Shown one piece after another: positions 43,748-53,560 of a stretch of DNA of 64,000 bases. This DNA is from Chitinophaga pinensis (GTDB taxonomy: Bacteria; Bacteroidota; Bacteroidia; B-17B0; Aurantibacillaceae), in the NCBI GenBank assembly GCA_945860225.1, contig CAMAPT010000019.1, forward strand, positions 1-64,000. Reading direction: 5' to 3'. The position numbers were made by a program, and so were the translations under genes. The notes under the pieces were generated by a model, which was not told the origin of the DNA, searched no databases, and worked only from the letters and a program-made list of their open reading frames with translations. The number at the start of each line of letters is the position of its first letter. The stretch's first letter is position 1.

Positions 43748-46700
43748 TTGGGTTTTCAAAAAAACATATTAATTTCCAAATTGGATGAGTTTATAAGAAA
43801 GTATTATAAAAATCAACTTATTAGAGGAACTTTATATGCTTTGGGTTTGTTGGTTGGTGCTTTTTTGTTTTTAGTAACTTCCGAATATCTTATCGAATTT
43901 AGCGTATTGATTCGTACGCTTTTGTTTTATTCTTTTATCCTAATCAGTTGCTTTGTATTGACGAAATATTTGGTAATTCCTATTTTAAAATTAAATAAAC
44001 TAGGACAGATTATTTCTTATGAAGAAGCTTCTGTCATTGTAGGTAAACATTTTGGAAGTATTAATGATAAATTACTCAACACCTTACAATTACAGCAACA
44101 ATCTGGTACAATTCATTCGTCCGATTTATTAGCAGCTAGTATTCATCAAAAAATTGAAGAGCTTAACCCCATTTCATTTGCCGGAGCTATTAATTTAAAA
44201 GAGAATAAAAAGTACCTCAAGTATGCATTACCACCCATTATATTGATGGGATTGGTATTGACGATTAAACCAGATATTATTACAAACGGAACGGAGAGAA
44301 TAATATATCATCAAACGTATTTTGAGAAAAAAGCACCATTTCAGTTTGTAATTATCAATCAAACACTTGAAGCTGTTCAGCAGCAGGATTTCGTTTTAGA
44401 ATTGAAATTAAATGGTCAGGAAATTCCTAATGAAGTTTTTATTGCCGTAGCAGGCGTTGAACACAAAATGGAAAAGTTAGATAAGGTAACTTACACCTAT
44501 ACTTTTAAGAATGTACAAAAAAATACGGATTTTGTTTTGAATGCTGCAGGGTTTCATTCAAAATCCTATCAACTAAGTGTATTGCCAAAACCCATGTTAA
44601 TGAGGTTTGATGTTTACTGTTCTTATCCAGCATATCTTAATAAAAAGGATGAAGTTCTATCCAATATGGGAGATTTGCAACTACCTCAAGGCTCAAAAAT
44701 ACGTTGGGTATTTCATACTAAAAATACGGATCATATATTTTTAAATCTTTCAGATACAACGGTAGATGTTTCTTCTTCCAGTGATGACAAGTTTGTGTTC
44801 TCAACGCGTGTGATGAAAAGCATGGGGTATAGTATTAAAACGATGAATCAATTTTTAAAGAAAAATTCTGATTCTGTTCATTATCTTATTAATGTCATTC
44901 CTGATCAAGTCCCACTTATCGAAGTTCATGAAAAAAAGGATTCATTAAACCCTAAAAATATTTATTTTTCAGGAATCATTAGGGATGATTATGGGTTTTC
45001 TCGGTTGTCATTTAGGTATACACATTATACTCAAGACTCTTTAGGTCATCCAAAGACTCAAGAAGGCGAATTACCACTACCCATTAACAAACAGCAAATA
45101 TCCCAGTCTTATTATCACTATTTCGATGTTTCAAGACTAAATCTTCTTCCCGGAGATAAAATCGACTATTATTTTGAGGTATGGGATAATGATGGCGTGA
45201 CAGGATCTAAATCAGCCAAAACTCAAATGTTACAGTTTAAGGCTCCAACTGCTGAGGAGATGAATGAGGTTGCTGAAAAAAATAATTCAGAAATAAAAAA
45301 AGATTTGAATGATGGTATTAAAAAGGCCAAAGAGTTACGCAAGGAAATTAGTGATTTAAGCAAGAAGCTCACAGAAAAAAAACAAATGAGCTATGAGGAA
45401 AAGAAAAAACTAGAAGACATTTTGAAAAAACAAAATGAACTGAAAAATAAGATAGACGAGGTAAAGAAAGAAAATCAACAGAATAATCAGCAACAGCAGG
45501 ATTTTTCAGCTTTAGACGAGGAATTGTTAGAAAAACAAAAACAGTTGGAACAATTGTTTGAAAACATTATGACACCTGACATGAAAAAAATGTTTGATGA
45601 ATTAAATAAACTGTTAGATAAATTGGATAAAAATCAGGTACAACAAAAACTAGAGGAAATGAAACTCTCTAGTAAGGATATGGAAAAAGAGCTTGACCGG
45701 GCATTGGAAGCTTTTAAACAAATGGAGATTGAGCAAAAAATGCAGCAAACCATAGAAAAGCTAGATGATTTAAAGGATAAACAAGAAAATTTAAAAAAGG
45801 AAACCGAAAACGCACCAGTTAAACCTAACCAGTTGGATAAAAATAATATCGATCAAGACAAAAAAAAACAAGATGTTTCAAATACCGTGCTTGGTAAAAA
45901 ACAAGAGGAGTTGAATAAACAGTTCGAGGATTTGAAAAAGGATTTGAAAGAAATGGAGGAGAAAAATGCAGCTCTTGAACAACCTAACGAATTGCCAAAA
46001 ACAGAAGAAAAGCAAAATGAAATTAGCAAGGAGATGGAACAAAGTTCTCAGCAGCTTAACCAAAATAACAAAAAAAACGCCTCTAAATCTCAAAAAAAGG
46101 CCTCTGAAAAAATGCAGGAAATGAAAGAGCAGATGCAGCAAGCTATGGATAAAATGCAGCAAGAGGCTCAGGAGGAAGATATGCAAAGCCTTCGACAAAT
46201 TTTGGAAAATTTGCTCAATTTATCTTTTGCTCAGGAAGATGCTATGTCTCAGCTCGCTAAAATTCGCCCGGATAATCCTCAATACCTGAAAATCACACAA
46301 ACTCAAAAAAAATTACAAGACGATTCAAAAATAATTGAAGATAGTTTGTTAGCATTGAGTAAACGAGTGCCGGCGATTAGTGCTACTGTAAATAGAGAAA
46401 TATCGGCTATTCAGATGAATATGGGTAAGGCCGTTTATGAACTAGCAGAACGTATGTCTGGGAATGCCCAAACACGGATGCAATATTCAATGACTTCGAT
46501 TAATTATTTAGCATTAATGCTAAATGAATCTTTGGAGCAAATGCAAAAACAAGCTAAAGAATCTAAAGAAGGGAAACCTGGAAGTGGTAGTTGTAAAAAG
46601 CCTGGAAAGGGGCAAAAACCAAGTTCATCATCGGGTGGAGGTAAGCCAAGCATGCAAAGTTTGAAGCAAATGCAACAGCAACTTAATAAACAATTAGAGG

Positions 46701-47248
46701 ATTTAAAAAAGGCTTTAGAACAAGGCCAAAAAGCAGGTGGAACAAAAAGTGGGAATAAACCTGGAGAAAAACAAGGCGGACAAAAAGGTGGATTACAACC
46801 AGGAGGGATGCAGGGACATCAGGGTTATGGCATGAGTGAACAATTGGCTAAGATGGCCGCTCAACAAGAAGCATTAAGAAGACAAATGCAGCAAATGCTC
46901 GAGAAAATTAAGAAAGATGGTGGGGCAAATCCTGGTGGAAATATAACCGATTTGATGGAGCAAACCGAAAAAGATATTGTGAATCGCCAAATTACACAAG
47001 AGACAATGAAACGTCAGCAAGAAATTATGTCCAAACTTTTGGAAAGTGAAAAAGCAGAGCGAGAGAAAGAGCAAGATGAGTCAAGGAAAAGTAATGAAGC
47101 AAAAAAACAAGAATTTGGTAACCCTATTCAATTTTTAGAGTATAAAAGACTTAAAGAAAAAGAATTGGAGTTGTTGAATACGGTTTCTCCGAGTTTGACA
47201 CCCTATTATAAGGAAAAAGTCAATATATACTTTAATAGTGTAAAATAA
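43748..47248 (+). CDS. DUF4175 family membrane protein with long Q/K-rich coiled coil
   Basis: 1166 residues from TTG. Three membrane segments (about 25-47, 52-76 and 157-173) precede a beta-rich extracytoplasmic part (about 190-500). A very long charged coiled coil (about 505-870) and a Gly/Lys/Gln-rich stretch (about 930-1050) follow. The family is specific to Bacteroidota and relatives and has no known activity. Its stop overlaps the start of the RsbW-like gene by one base, and ybeY follows the same way, so the three are translationally coupled. The high Gln/Lys content is family-typical, not evidence of transfer. Confidence 0.82.
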   Translation: MGFQKNILISKLDEFIRKYYKNQLIRGTLYALGLLVGAFLFLVTSEYLIEFSVLIRTLLFYSFILISCFVLTKYLVIPILKLNKLGQIISYEEASVIVGKHFGSINDKLLNTLQLQQQSGTIHSSDLLAASIHQKIEELNPISFAGAINLKENKKYLKYALPPIILMGLVLTIKPDIITNGTERIIYHQTYFEKKAPFQFVIINQTLEAVQQQDFVLELKLNGQEIPNEVFIAVAGVEHKMEKLDKVTYTYTFKNVQKNTDFVLNAAGFHSKSYQLSVLPKPMLMRFDVYCSYPAYLNKKDEVLSNMGDLQLPQGSKIRWVFHTKNTDHIFLNLSDTTVDVSSSSDDKFVFSTRVMKSMGYSIKTMNQFLKKNSDSVHYLINVIPDQVPLIEVHEKKDSLNPKNIYFSGIIRDDYGFSRLSFRYTHYTQDSLGHPKTQEGELPLPINKQQISQSYYHYFDVSRLNLLPGDKIDYYFEVWDNDGVTGSKSAKTQMLQFKAPTAEEMNEVAEKNNSEIKKDLNDGIKKAKELRKEISDLSKKLTEKKQMSYEEKKKLEDILKKQNELKNKIDEVKKENQQNNQQQQDFSALDEELLEKQKQLEQLFENIMTPDMKKMFDELNKLLDKLDKNQVQQKLEEMKLSSKDMEKELDRALEAFKQMEIEQKMQQTIEKLDDLKDKQENLKKETENAPVKPNQLDKNNIDQDKKKQDVSNTVLGKKQEELNKQFEDLKKDLKEMEEKNAALEQPNELPKTEEKQNEISKEMEQSSQQLNQNNKKNASKSQKKASEKMQEMKEQMQQAMDKMQQEAQEEDMQSLRQILENLLNLSFAQEDAMSQLAKIRPDNPQYLKITQTQKKLQDDSKIIEDSLLALSKRVPAISATVNREISAIQMNMGKAVYELAERMSGNAQTRMQYSMTSINYLALMLNESLEQMQKQAKESKEGKPGSGSCKKPGKGQKPSSSSGGGKPSMQSLKQMQQQLNKQLEDLKKALEQGQKAGGTKSGNKPGEKQGGQKGGLQPGGMQGHQGYGMSEQLAKMAAQQEALRRQMQQMLEKIKKDGGANPGGNITDLMEQTEKDIVNRQITQETMKRQQEIMSKLLESEKAEREKEQDESRKSNEAKKQEFGNPIQFLEYKRLKEKELELLNTVSPSLTPYYKEKVNIYFNSVK

Positions 47249-47658
47249 TGATACCAGTAAAAGGCGAAAAATTATATATAGCGTCCTCATCAGAAAACAT
47301 GAGGCATGTGGAACGTTTGGTGGAAGATGTTTGTGAGACATTTCGAGTAAATGAAGATAATTATGGTAATATTTTGATTGCAGTTACTGAAGCAGTTAAT
47401 AATGCCATATATCATGGTAATCATGGTAATCCTGATAAAAAAGTCGAAATAAGATTTGAATCTAGCGAACATAACATTCAATTTTCTGTGACCGACGAAG
47501 GAATAGGATTTGATTATCATAATTTGCCAGATCCAACAGATCCTCAAAACATTGATAAGCCGCATGGTCGTGGGGTTTTTTTGATGAAAAATCTTGCAGA
47601 TAAAGTAGAATTCATTAATAATGGTCAGGAAGTATTATTGACATTTAATCTGAATTAA
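47248..47658 (+). CDS. RsbW-like ATP-binding protein (anti-sigma factor kinase family)
   Basis: 136 residues, a stand-alone GHKL ATPase: N box AVTEAVNNAIYHGN, G1 VTDEGIGFDY, G2 HGRGVFLMKNLADKV. In partner switching such kinases phosphorylate STAS proteins or bind sigma factors. Here the gene is locked by one-base overlaps between the DUF4175 gene and ybeY, with no STAS or sigma neighbour. Confidence 0.88.
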   Translation: MIPVKGEKLYIASSSENMRHVERLVEDVCETFRVNEDNYGNILIAVTEAVNNAIYHGNHGNPDKKVEIRFESSEHNIQFSVTDEGIGFDYHNLPDPTDPQNIDKPHGRGVFLMKNLADKVEFINNGQEVLLTFNLN

Positions 47659-48086
47659 TGATTTCTTTTGCCAATCAAGGAATTTCCTTTGCATTAAAGG
47701 AAAAGAATAAAATTAAAAAATGGATTAAATCAGTTGCTGAAAAAGAGCAATGTCAGATTGGCACCATTAATTATATTTTTTGTAGCGATGATGAATTGCT
47801 TCAAATCAACATTAAACATCTAAATCACGACACGTATACAGATATTATCACTTTTGATTATACAGAGGGAAAAGTGATTCATGGAGATATTTTTATCAGT
47901 ATAGATAGAATACTGGAAAACGCCAATACATTTAAGGTTACTTTTGAAAATGAATTACACAGGGTGATGATTCATGGTGTTTTACACTTATGTGGTTATA
48001 AAGATAAAAAAAGAATAGAGGCCAAAAAGATGAGGGAAATGGAGGATGCGGCATTGATCATATGGCAGGAGAATTTTACTATCTAA
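47658..48086 (+). CDS. ybeY: endoribonuclease YbeY (rRNA maturation)
   Basis: 142 residues. YbeY is a zinc RNase for 16S rRNA 3' maturation and ribosome quality control. The motif reads HGVLHLCGYKD: the first two zinc histidines are kept and the third ligand position (His in E. coli HGMLHLQGYDH) is Asp. I recall the same change in other Bacteroidota homologues, so it is probably a lineage variant rather than damage. Overlaps the preceding stop by one base. Confidence 0.92.
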   Translation: MISFANQGISFALKEKNKIKKWIKSVAEKEQCQIGTINYIFCSDDELLQINIKHLNHDTYTDIITFDYTEGKVIHGDIFISIDRILENANTFKVTFENELHRVMIHGVLHLCGYKDKKRIEAKKMREMEDAALIIWQENFTI

Positions 48087-48115
48087 TTTTTTTGTAATCA
48101 TTGCAAAATCGGTTA

Positions 48116-48781
48116 ATGAACGACAAACATATCATATTTGACTTAGATGGAACCCTGATTGATTCTAAGTCTGAAATTATAAGTACCTATAAAAAGGTAT
48201 TTTCAGATATTATTCCTCCCACGCCAGTTGATTTTAGTGCATTGAATTATAGCGCAACTTTAACATCAATTCTTCAAGGGGTTTACGTTGGGGATACTAA
48301 CCTAATTCAAGAAGCCAAGCTGAGGTTTGCAGATATTTATGATCATTCTTCCTATGAAGATACGTTATTATATCCTTTTGTACACGAGTTATTGGCTAAA
48401 TTAAAGGAAAAGGATATTATTTGCCATATAGCTACCAATAAAAGACTTGTGCCTACACTTAACATTTTGAAGCAAAAAAAGATGTCGGATTTTTTTAGTT
48501 CCATTAAAGCTAGTGATATGATACAAGGAATTATTACAAGTAAAAAAGAAATGGTGAGTGGAATATGTAAAGAAAACAAAATAAATGTTGGAATGATGAT
48601 TGGCGATAGTATTCAGGATATAGAGTCAGGTGTTAATTCTGGATTAATGACGGTTGCTGTGGGTTATGGATACGAAACAACAGAGAATTTATTGAAAGTA
48701 AAATCAGATTATCTCATTTATCATTTATCAGAATTAGACACTATTTTGGAAAAGAACGGATACTATCATAAACACAATTAA
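48116..48781 (+). CDS. HAD family hydrolase (phosphoglycolate phosphatase-like)
   Basis: 221 residues from ATG at 48116; a TTG at 48101 would add five residues. HAD motifs: I FDLDGTLID, II HIATNKR, III lysine near SKKEMV, IV IGDSIQDIE. A helical cap lies between I and II, as in the phosphoglycolate-phosphatase branch. The substrate is not readable. It ends in a 4-base overlap with the convergent SDR gene. Confidence 0.88.
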   Translation: MNDKHIIFDLDGTLIDSKSEIISTYKKVFSDIIPPTPVDFSALNYSATLTSILQGVYVGDTNLIQEAKLRFADIYDHSSYEDTLLYPFVHELLAKLKEKDIICHIATNKRLVPTLNILKQKKMSDFFSSIKASDMIQGIITSKKEMVSGICKENKINVGMMIGDSIQDIESGVNSGLMTVAVGYGYETTENLLKVKSDYLIYHLSELDTILEKNGYYHKHN

Positions 48782-49536
48782 TAGGCCGTCCATCCTCCAT
48801 CGGCTGTAATAACCGAACCATTTAAAAAACTCGCATCTTCACAAGCAAGAAATAAAGCGGTTTTAGCAATTTCGTCCGCTTCACCCATTCTAGGCATATT
48901 GCTCCCTCCCGAAACACACCTTTCCTGGCCAAATTTATTAGCTTGTATGTTTTTCCCGATATTGGTATTTACACCACCAGGAGCAATGGCATTGCATCGA
49001 ATTCCTTTTGTAGCATACATAAAACCTATATTTTTTGTCAATCCTATAAGTGCATGTTTAGATGCAGTGTAGGTTAATCCAGCTCTAGATCCATATAAGC
49101 CGCCAATTGATGCAATGTTTATAATAACTCCATTCTGTTGTTTTAACATAATAGGAACAGCCATTCGGCAGGCATAAAATGGCCCATTAAGATTTACACT
49201 CATAACCTTGTTCCATAAATCATTTGTTACCATATCAACTGGAGTAAAATCATCCATAATGCCTGCATTGTTAACCAGTATATCTAGTGCATTGAATTTC
49301 GAGACACAGGCATCAATTAAATTTTTGATATCTGATTCAATAGATACATTACAAACAATTCCAAGCGCTTTTCCACCGTTTTTAGTAATGTTATTTACCA
49401 CATCATCAATTTCATTTTTTTTAAGGTCGGCCACAATAACATTAGCGCCTTCTTTCGCAAATATTTCAGCAATTGCCTTTCCCATGCCTGAAGCTGCACC
49501 TGTTACGATGGCTGTTTTATTTTGTAATTTTTTCAT
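48778..49536 (-). CDS. SDR family oxidoreductase
   Basis: 252 residues from ATG at 49536, the usual size; a longer frame to 49632 adds 32 residues without SDR character. Rossmann motif TAIVTGAASGMGKAIA (TGxxxGxG), NNAG, catalytic Ser in NIASIGG, YTASK (YxxxK) and the PGGVNT loop are all intact. NAD(P)-dependent dehydrogenase or reductase of unknown substrate. Confidence 0.9.
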   Translation of the reverse strand: MKKLQNKTAIVTGAASGMGKAIAEIFAKEGANVIVADLKKNEIDDVVNNITKNGGKALGIVCNVSIESDIKNLIDACVSKFNALDILVNNAGIMDDFTPVDMVTNDLWNKVMSVNLNGPFYACRMAVPIMLKQQNGVIINIASIGGLYGSRAGLTYTASKHALIGLTKNIGFMYATKGIRCNAIAPGGVNTNIGKNIQANKFGQERCVSGGSNMPRMGEADEIAKTALFLACEDASFLNGSVITADGGWTAY

Positions 49537-49936
49537 TGGTAGATGTTTTTTTAATAGTGGGTATCTCGTTTTGATATGATTTATTACTATGTACATGGTG
49601 TTATCATCATCGAAACCATTAAGTCTTTGCATAATTATTAATTTGTTTGATGAAAGTCTGTGTATTAGATTATTTTACGTGATGATTATTGTCAATTATT
49701 TAGTGGTATTTGTTTGGATTTAATCCATTTGAATATTTATTCTATGAATCTGAACACTTAATTTTTTTCTTTTGACAGATTGATGATAGGATGATGACCA
49801 TCAATGTTTTTGTTGATACGAAGCATTCTAAAAACAGGGTATCACGCCATAAGTTTGTACTAGAAAAGCTTCATTGTATCTCATAATCATATGAAGATGA
49901 ACACGGGATATAATATCACAAATAAAAAATACACAC
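49537..49936. other. 400-base gap between SDR and T9SS cargo genes
   Basis: AT-rich. The only structure I see is ATTGATG (about 49779) with CATCAAT (about 49799), a seven-pair inverted repeat around 13 bases. No gene or exact promoter box found. Confidence 0.4.
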
Positions 49937-50965
49937 ATGAAACATCTTAGACAACATATGCTTTATGCATTCATTATTTCTGCAATTTTGACAACAAGAG
50001 CAACGATGGCTATAACTCATAAATCGGTTGCTTCGGGTAATTGGAATACAGCCTCCACATGGAACGATCCATCAGTCCCTAAATGCGGTGATTCTATTAT
50101 TATTCAAGCCGGTCATATTATTAGTTTAACGAATCAAACAAATTATACAGGCTGCACAACACCTCTTAAAGTGATAGTTTATGGGACTTTGAGCTTTTTC
50201 AATGGAAGTAAATTGCGGTTGCCTTGTAATTCATATATATTAGTCATGTCTGGTGGTAAAGTTCAGGCAGATGTTGGAAATAGTAATTCCAATTACATTT
50301 CAATTTGCGATACCGTTCAGTGGAATTCTAATACAATTCTCAATGGCATTGCCTGTTTGCCTAAAACCTACAAAACATGCGCAACACTGTTGCCTGTAGA
50401 ATTGGTTAATTTTGAAGCAGGCGTATGTGACTATCGCAAAATTTGTTTTAGTTGGAAAACCGTTTCAGAAAGAAATAATCATCATTATGATGTAGAACGA
50501 TCTTCGGATGCACTTGGTTTCAAAATGGTGTGTCAAGTTCCTTCTAAGGCCCCAGGTGGAAATAGTTATTATCCGATTTCCTATTCGGGAGTGGATGAAA
50601 CTCCTGATAATGGAATAAATTATTACCGATTAAAGCAAGTGGACTATGATCAGTCAAGTTCATTTAGCAAAGTCATTTCAGCAAGACTGGCCTTAAATGA
50701 TGGATTACAGTTTTTGATATATCCGAATCCAAATTCAGGAGAATTTACCGCACAAATTACCGGATTAAAATACGATGAGAATATTCAGGTTCTTTTGAGG
50801 GATACTGAGGGAACAATTGTTTATAAAGGTTTACATCATGTTGAAGCCAATTATTCTTTACTTCAAGTTGTTCCTGCATTAAAGTTGAAAGATGGTTTTT
50901 ATTTCTGTTCTTTTATTATTGAAGAAACAGAATATGTGGTAAAAATAATTGTAGATGGAAACTAG
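49937..50965 (+). CDS. secreted protein with type IX (T9SS type A) sorting tail
   Basis: 342 residues. Signal peptide 1-25. A G8-like beta-helix segment begins SGNWNTASTWNDPSVPKCGD. Fibronectin-like strands follow (about 155-250, LLPVELVNFEAG to YYRLKQVDYD). The C-terminal 85 residues are the sorting tail (LIYPNPNSGEF, DGFYFCSF, VKIIVDGN) that directs export through T9SS and cleavage at the cell surface. Eight or more cysteines suggest disulfides. Its last four bases overlap the convergent phosphatase gene. Confidence 0.85.
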   Translation: MKHLRQHMLYAFIISAILTTRATMAITHKSVASGNWNTASTWNDPSVPKCGDSIIIQAGHIISLTNQTNYTGCTTPLKVIVYGTLSFFNGSKLRLPCNSYILVMSGGKVQADVGNSNSNYISICDTVQWNSNTILNGIACLPKTYKTCATLLPVELVNFEAGVCDYRKICFSWKTVSERNNHHYDVERSSDALGFKMVCQVPSKAPGGNSYYPISYSGVDETPDNGINYYRLKQVDYDQSSSFSKVISARLALNDGLQFLIYPNPNSGEFTAQITGLKYDENIQVLLRDTEGTIVYKGLHHVEANYSLLQVVPALKLKDGFYFCSFIIEETEYVVKIIVDGN

Positions 50966-51627
50966 GAGAGGGTGACACCTTTGGTATGAACAATATCTAA
51001 TAAGGAATTAATTTTATAGTCAGCAATGACAAATTTTGGATTATTTTTATTGATTTCTTCCGGAACAGCTACCACCTTCATTTTTGCAGCCTTGCCAGCT
51101 ATGATGCCATTGAGAGAATCTTCAATCACCAAACATTCATGAGGTTTTATGGCAAGGGCTTGAGCACAATGTAAAAATACATGAGGATGAGGTTTGCCAT
51201 ATTCTAAATGTTCAGCGGATGATAAAGCGCTAAAATAATCTCTAATTTGCAACACCTCCAGTACGGTATTCATTAATTGTTCATTAGATGAGGTTCCAAT
51301 GCCCAATTTTAATCCCTTTTGTTTAAAAAAATCCAAACTCTCTGAGACTCCCTTCATTGGTTTCCCTTGAAGCTTTATTAATTGGCAAAGGTCATTAATC
51401 ACTTCTTTTTCAAAATTTTCAATACTGATATGTTTAATATCATGTTTGCTGAACCAAAAATCGGCCACTTCTTTAAAACGCAAACCTGTCGTCAATCGGC
51501 AGTGGTCATCCGAAAAAGGGATTCCTATTTTTACAAAACGGCTTATCATCGCTTGTCGCCACAAAGGTTCGGAATCTATTAAAACTCCATCCATATCAAA
51601 AATGACGGCTTTTATATCTGTTAGCAT
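50962..51627 (-). CDS. HAD hydrolase, beta-phosphoglucomutase/sugar-phosphatase (HxpB/YniC) type
   Basis: 221 residues. Motif I FDMDGVLIDSEPLW, motif II GTSSNEQ, motif III GKPHPHVF, motif IV VIEDSLNGI. The DSEPLW start and cap match E. coli hexitol phosphatase B (YniC), which dephosphorylates 2-deoxyglucose-6-P and related sugars. Confidence 0.9.
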   Translation of the reverse strand: MLTDIKAVIFDMDGVLIDSEPLWRQAMISRFVKIGIPFSDDHCRLTTGLRFKEVADFWFSKHDIKHISIENFEKEVINDLCQLIKLQGKPMKGVSESLDFFKQKGLKLGIGTSSNEQLMNTVLEVLQIRDYFSALSSAEHLEYGKPHPHVFLHCAQALAIKPHECLVIEDSLNGIIAGKAAKMKVVAVPEEINKNNPKFVIADYKINSLLDIVHTKGVTLS

Positions 51628-51799
51628 GGTTTAGGGTATTGTTTTAGCACACAATGTGTAAAAGTATGATGGTAATAAATGGCTTGACTTTAAATTTTAA
51701 GCAAAAAACTCGCGTTTAAGGAGTTCATTGTTAATTTCTTTGTTTAATAATTGCAAATATAAGCTTAATACCAAACCTGATGGATGGTATTTTTGTTTT

Positions 51800-52942
51800 A
51801 TGCATTTTTCTGAATTTTTCAATATGTGGGCTGAAAAGTTCCTGTTGGTCTCCTTTCTTATTTCACTGATAGGTGTGATATCCAATTATATAGTTAATAT
51901 TTTACCGTTAGGTAAATTTAAAGATACATCTCTCGAATTTAGTGAGGAAAAACCACCCGTATCTATCATTATATGTGCTAGAAATGAAGATGATAATTTG
52001 ACTGAATTTTTACCAAAAATACTCGTGCAGGATTATCCTGAGTTCGAAGTCGTAGTGGTGAATGATTGTTCTAGTGATAATACTGAAAACGTGATTGATG
52101 AATTTGCTAAGATTTTTCCGAATCTTAAAAAAGTAACTATTAAGGAGGATGAGTATTACAAGCATGGTAAAAAATTTGCTATCATGGTTGGAATTAAAGG
52201 AGCAAAACATAATCATTTATTATTTACAGATGCGGATTGCTATCCTGCTAATGAAAATTGGTTAAGAGATATGAGTGCTGGATTTGCAAATAAAAAAGAA
52301 ATTGTGTTGGGTTATGGAGCGTATAGAAAAGAGTCCGGGTTTTTGAATAAATTGATTCGATTTGATACATTTTTAATTGCAACATCTTATTTGTCGGCCG
52401 CCATTAAGGGTAAGGCTTATATGGGGGTAGGTCGAAATTTAGCTTATAAAAAGGAATTATTTTATAAACAAAAAGGTTTTTCCAAACATTATCATATTAC
52501 TTCTGGTGATGATGATTTGTTTATCAATCAAGCTAGTACAATTGATAATACCAATGTTGTGATTTCAAGCAGTTCAATTACCTATTCATTAGCCAAAACT
52601 TCTTTAGGAGATTGGATACGTCAGAAACAAAGGCATTTAACAACTGCGCCTTATTATAGTTCGAGTAGTTGGGCCAGAATTACGTTGAGTTATGTGTCTC
52701 AATATGCCTTTTTAATTTTATTTTTCGCTTCTTTTTTGTTTAAAACAACTCTTATTGTTGCATTAATAGGTTTCGTTCTGAAATCATTAATTCAAATAGT
52801 TGTTTTCAAAAAAGCTTCTGAAAAACTGAATGAAATGGATTTATGGGTATTTTCATTTTTATATGAAATGGTATTATTGATTCTATATCCTGTATTTTAC
52901 CTGAGAAAATTGATTCATAAATCAAACAAATGGAAGAGTTAG
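51800..52942 (+). CDS. membrane-associated family 2 glycosyltransferase
   Basis: 380 residues from ATG at 51800; the open frame extends to a TTG at 51728, but those residues look untranslated. An N-terminal membrane helix (about 12-36) precedes the GT-A domain: VSIIICARNEDDNL, VVNDCSSDNTENV, FTDADCYPAN (DxD) and QKQRHL (QxxRW-like). Three to four membrane helices close the protein. It likely polymerises or adds sugars at the inner membrane. Its end overlaps the sigma-factor gene by 13 bases. Confidence 0.87.
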   Translation: MHFSEFFNMWAEKFLLVSFLISLIGVISNYIVNILPLGKFKDTSLEFSEEKPPVSIIICARNEDDNLTEFLPKILVQDYPEFEVVVVNDCSSDNTENVIDEFAKIFPNLKKVTIKEDEYYKHGKKFAIMVGIKGAKHNHLLFTDADCYPANENWLRDMSAGFANKKEIVLGYGAYRKESGFLNKLIRFDTFLIATSYLSAAIKGKAYMGVGRNLAYKKELFYKQKGFSKHYHITSGDDDLFINQASTIDNTNVVISSSSITYSLAKTSLGDWIRQKQRHLTTAPYYSSSSWARITLSYVSQYAFLILFFASFLFKTTLIVALIGFVLKSLIQIVVFKKASEKLNEMDLWVFSFLYEMVLLILYPVFYLRKLIHKSNKWKS

Positions 52943-53550
52943 ATCCAACGGAAAAGCTTACAACGAAGGCAGTTTATGACTATAAACTGATTCAGTTAGC
53001 CTTGCATAAAGGCGATCAGAAAGCTTATGCCGAATTATTGCAACGCTACAGGGAATCTGTTTATTTTACCATGTTGCGTATGTGTAATAATAAGGATGAT
53101 GCTGAAGATTTAACCATAGAAGCTTTTGGAAGAGCCTTTAAACGACTTGAGCAATATACACCAACGTATGCATTTAGTACTTGGTTGTTTAAAATAGCTA
53201 GTAATAATGCCATAGATTTTTTAAGAAACAAAAAAAAGAATGCCACTTTTTCGTTAGATACCAAAATGGAAAATGACGAGGGGCAAGAATTTTCAAAAAA
53301 CATCAAATCTCAATCATTAGATCCGGAGGAGCATATTATTAAAAAGCAAAAAGTTGAAACGCTTAGAGATGTAATTGAAAAATTAAAACCCCGTTATAAA
53401 GAATTGGTAAAAATGCGCTATTACGAAGAACTGAGTTATGAAGAAATTGCCGTTAAACTTAGTTTACCTGTTGGAACTGTAAAAGCTCAATTATTTAGAG
53501 CTCGCGATTTTTTATTCAATATACTTAAAAATTCAGAAAATAAGATTTAA
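52930..53550 (+). CDS. ECF-type RNA polymerase sigma factor
   Basis: 206 residues. Region 2 (YRESVYFTMLRMCNNKDDAEDL, then FSTWLFKIASNNAIDFLR) and region 4 (LKPRYKELVKMRYYEELSYEEIAVKLSLPVGTVKAQLFRAR) are complete. No anti-sigma factor gene is adjacent. It overlaps the glycosyltransferase by 13 bases and is followed by rsmG 10 bases later, which suggests a shared transcript. Confidence 0.92.
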   Translation: MEELDPTEKLTTKAVYDYKLIQLALHKGDQKAYAELLQRYRESVYFTMLRMCNNKDDAEDLTIEAFGRAFKRLEQYTPTYAFSTWLFKIASNNAIDFLRNKKKNATFSLDTKMENDEGQEFSKNIKSQSLDPEEHIIKKQKVETLRDVIEKLKPRYKELVKMRYYEELSYEEIAVKLSLPVGTVKAQLFRARDFLFNILKNSENKI

Positions 53551-53560
53551 ATCATTCTCA

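Noticed and set aside
45878-46198. Long minus-strand ORF inside the DUF4175 gene
   Set aside because: It is the shadow of the Lys/Gln-rich coiled coil, giving only Leu/Phe/His-rich sequence.
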